Source: Symbiodinium natans
Lineage: Eukaryota; Sar; Dinophyceae; Suessiales; Symbiodiniaceae
Assembly: GCA_905221605.1 (NCBI GenBank)
Contig: CAJNDS010002157.1
Coordinates: forward strand, 856,001 to 920,000
DNA: 64,000 bases
Direction of reading: 5' to 3'
Below, piece after piece: positions 63,928-64,000 of the stretch. The translations under genes were made by a program, and so were the position numbers. The notes below the pieces were generated by a model. That model saw only the letters and a list, made by a program, of their open reading frames with translations. It was not told the origin of the DNA and made no database searches. Positions within the stretch are counted from its first letter, which is position 1. Each line of letters starts with the position of its first letter.

Positions 63928-63965
63928 GCTGTCCGAAGCATGGCAAGGTTTCGCACCTAGGCCGA
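63924..63965 (-). pseudogene. Duplicate of the exon start and acceptor across a telomere array
   Basis: CCGAAGCATGGCAAGGTTTC then GCACCTAGGCCGAC differs from 63762-63795 at only two positions. Could be the end of the previous exon (reading VRNLAMLR) or a relic. Confidence 0.6.
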
Positions 63966-64000
63966 CAGCGGTTTTGGGGGTTGTTGAGGGTTGAGGGTCT

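Overview
This window looks like nuclear DNA from an alveolate, most likely a dinoflagellate. That is an inference. It rests on a plant/alveolate-type telomere motif (TTTAGGG/CCCTAAA) in well over a hundred interstitial arrays, coding sequence cut into exons of 35-190 nt, introns whose 5' ends are mostly GC, GA or other non-GT dinucleotides while 3' ends are AG (usually AGG), and nearly every resolvable exon lying on the minus strand, as in unidirectional gene clusters. No continuous protein ORF of normal length exists. The longest open frames are artefacts of telomere repeats, microsatellites or minisatellites.

Layout. (1) 1-6500: the 3' part of a minus-strand transporter gene. Twelve exons (6477 down to 403) join in one continuous frame of 745 nt (248 codons) and read as a BT1-family (folate-biopterin-type, MFS fold) membrane protein. 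(2) 6500-26950: more minus-strand exon blocks. They include an unidentified gene apparently starting at 13367, fragments with membrane segments, and a gene starting at 26944 whose first four exons join in frame and are followed by coiled-coil exons down to about 21476. (3) 27000-35080: further exon blocks, mostly minus strand, one with a cupin-like motif. (4) 35300-44760: a satellite island almost free of telomere repeats. It holds an AT-rich inverted-repeat array with a ~430 bp higher-order period, a 42 bp minisatellite, a GTGCAT-rich stretch and a 5 kb array built on GAGCTC palindromes. It is followed by microsatellites to 45540. (5) 45600-64000: minus-strand exons again, including a small complete gene model (59920 to 57846, 126 codons plus stop).

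How it fits together. The exon blocks sit between telomere-repeat arrays, commonly arranged so that an intron begins with TTTAGGG copies and ends with CCCTAAA copies, which would let the intron RNA fold its ends together. Many exon junctions carry short direct repeats (1-13 nt), and some introns hold partial degraded copies of the neighbouring exon end. Several short inverted-repeat element families (called M1-M9 here) lie in the same introns, and some contain telomere arrays. The simplest reading is a genome invaded by intron-generating elements with telomere-like ends. Exon calls outside the three joined models are open-frame judgements without database support. Many GC-rich blocks are open on both strands, so strand is stated with matching caution.
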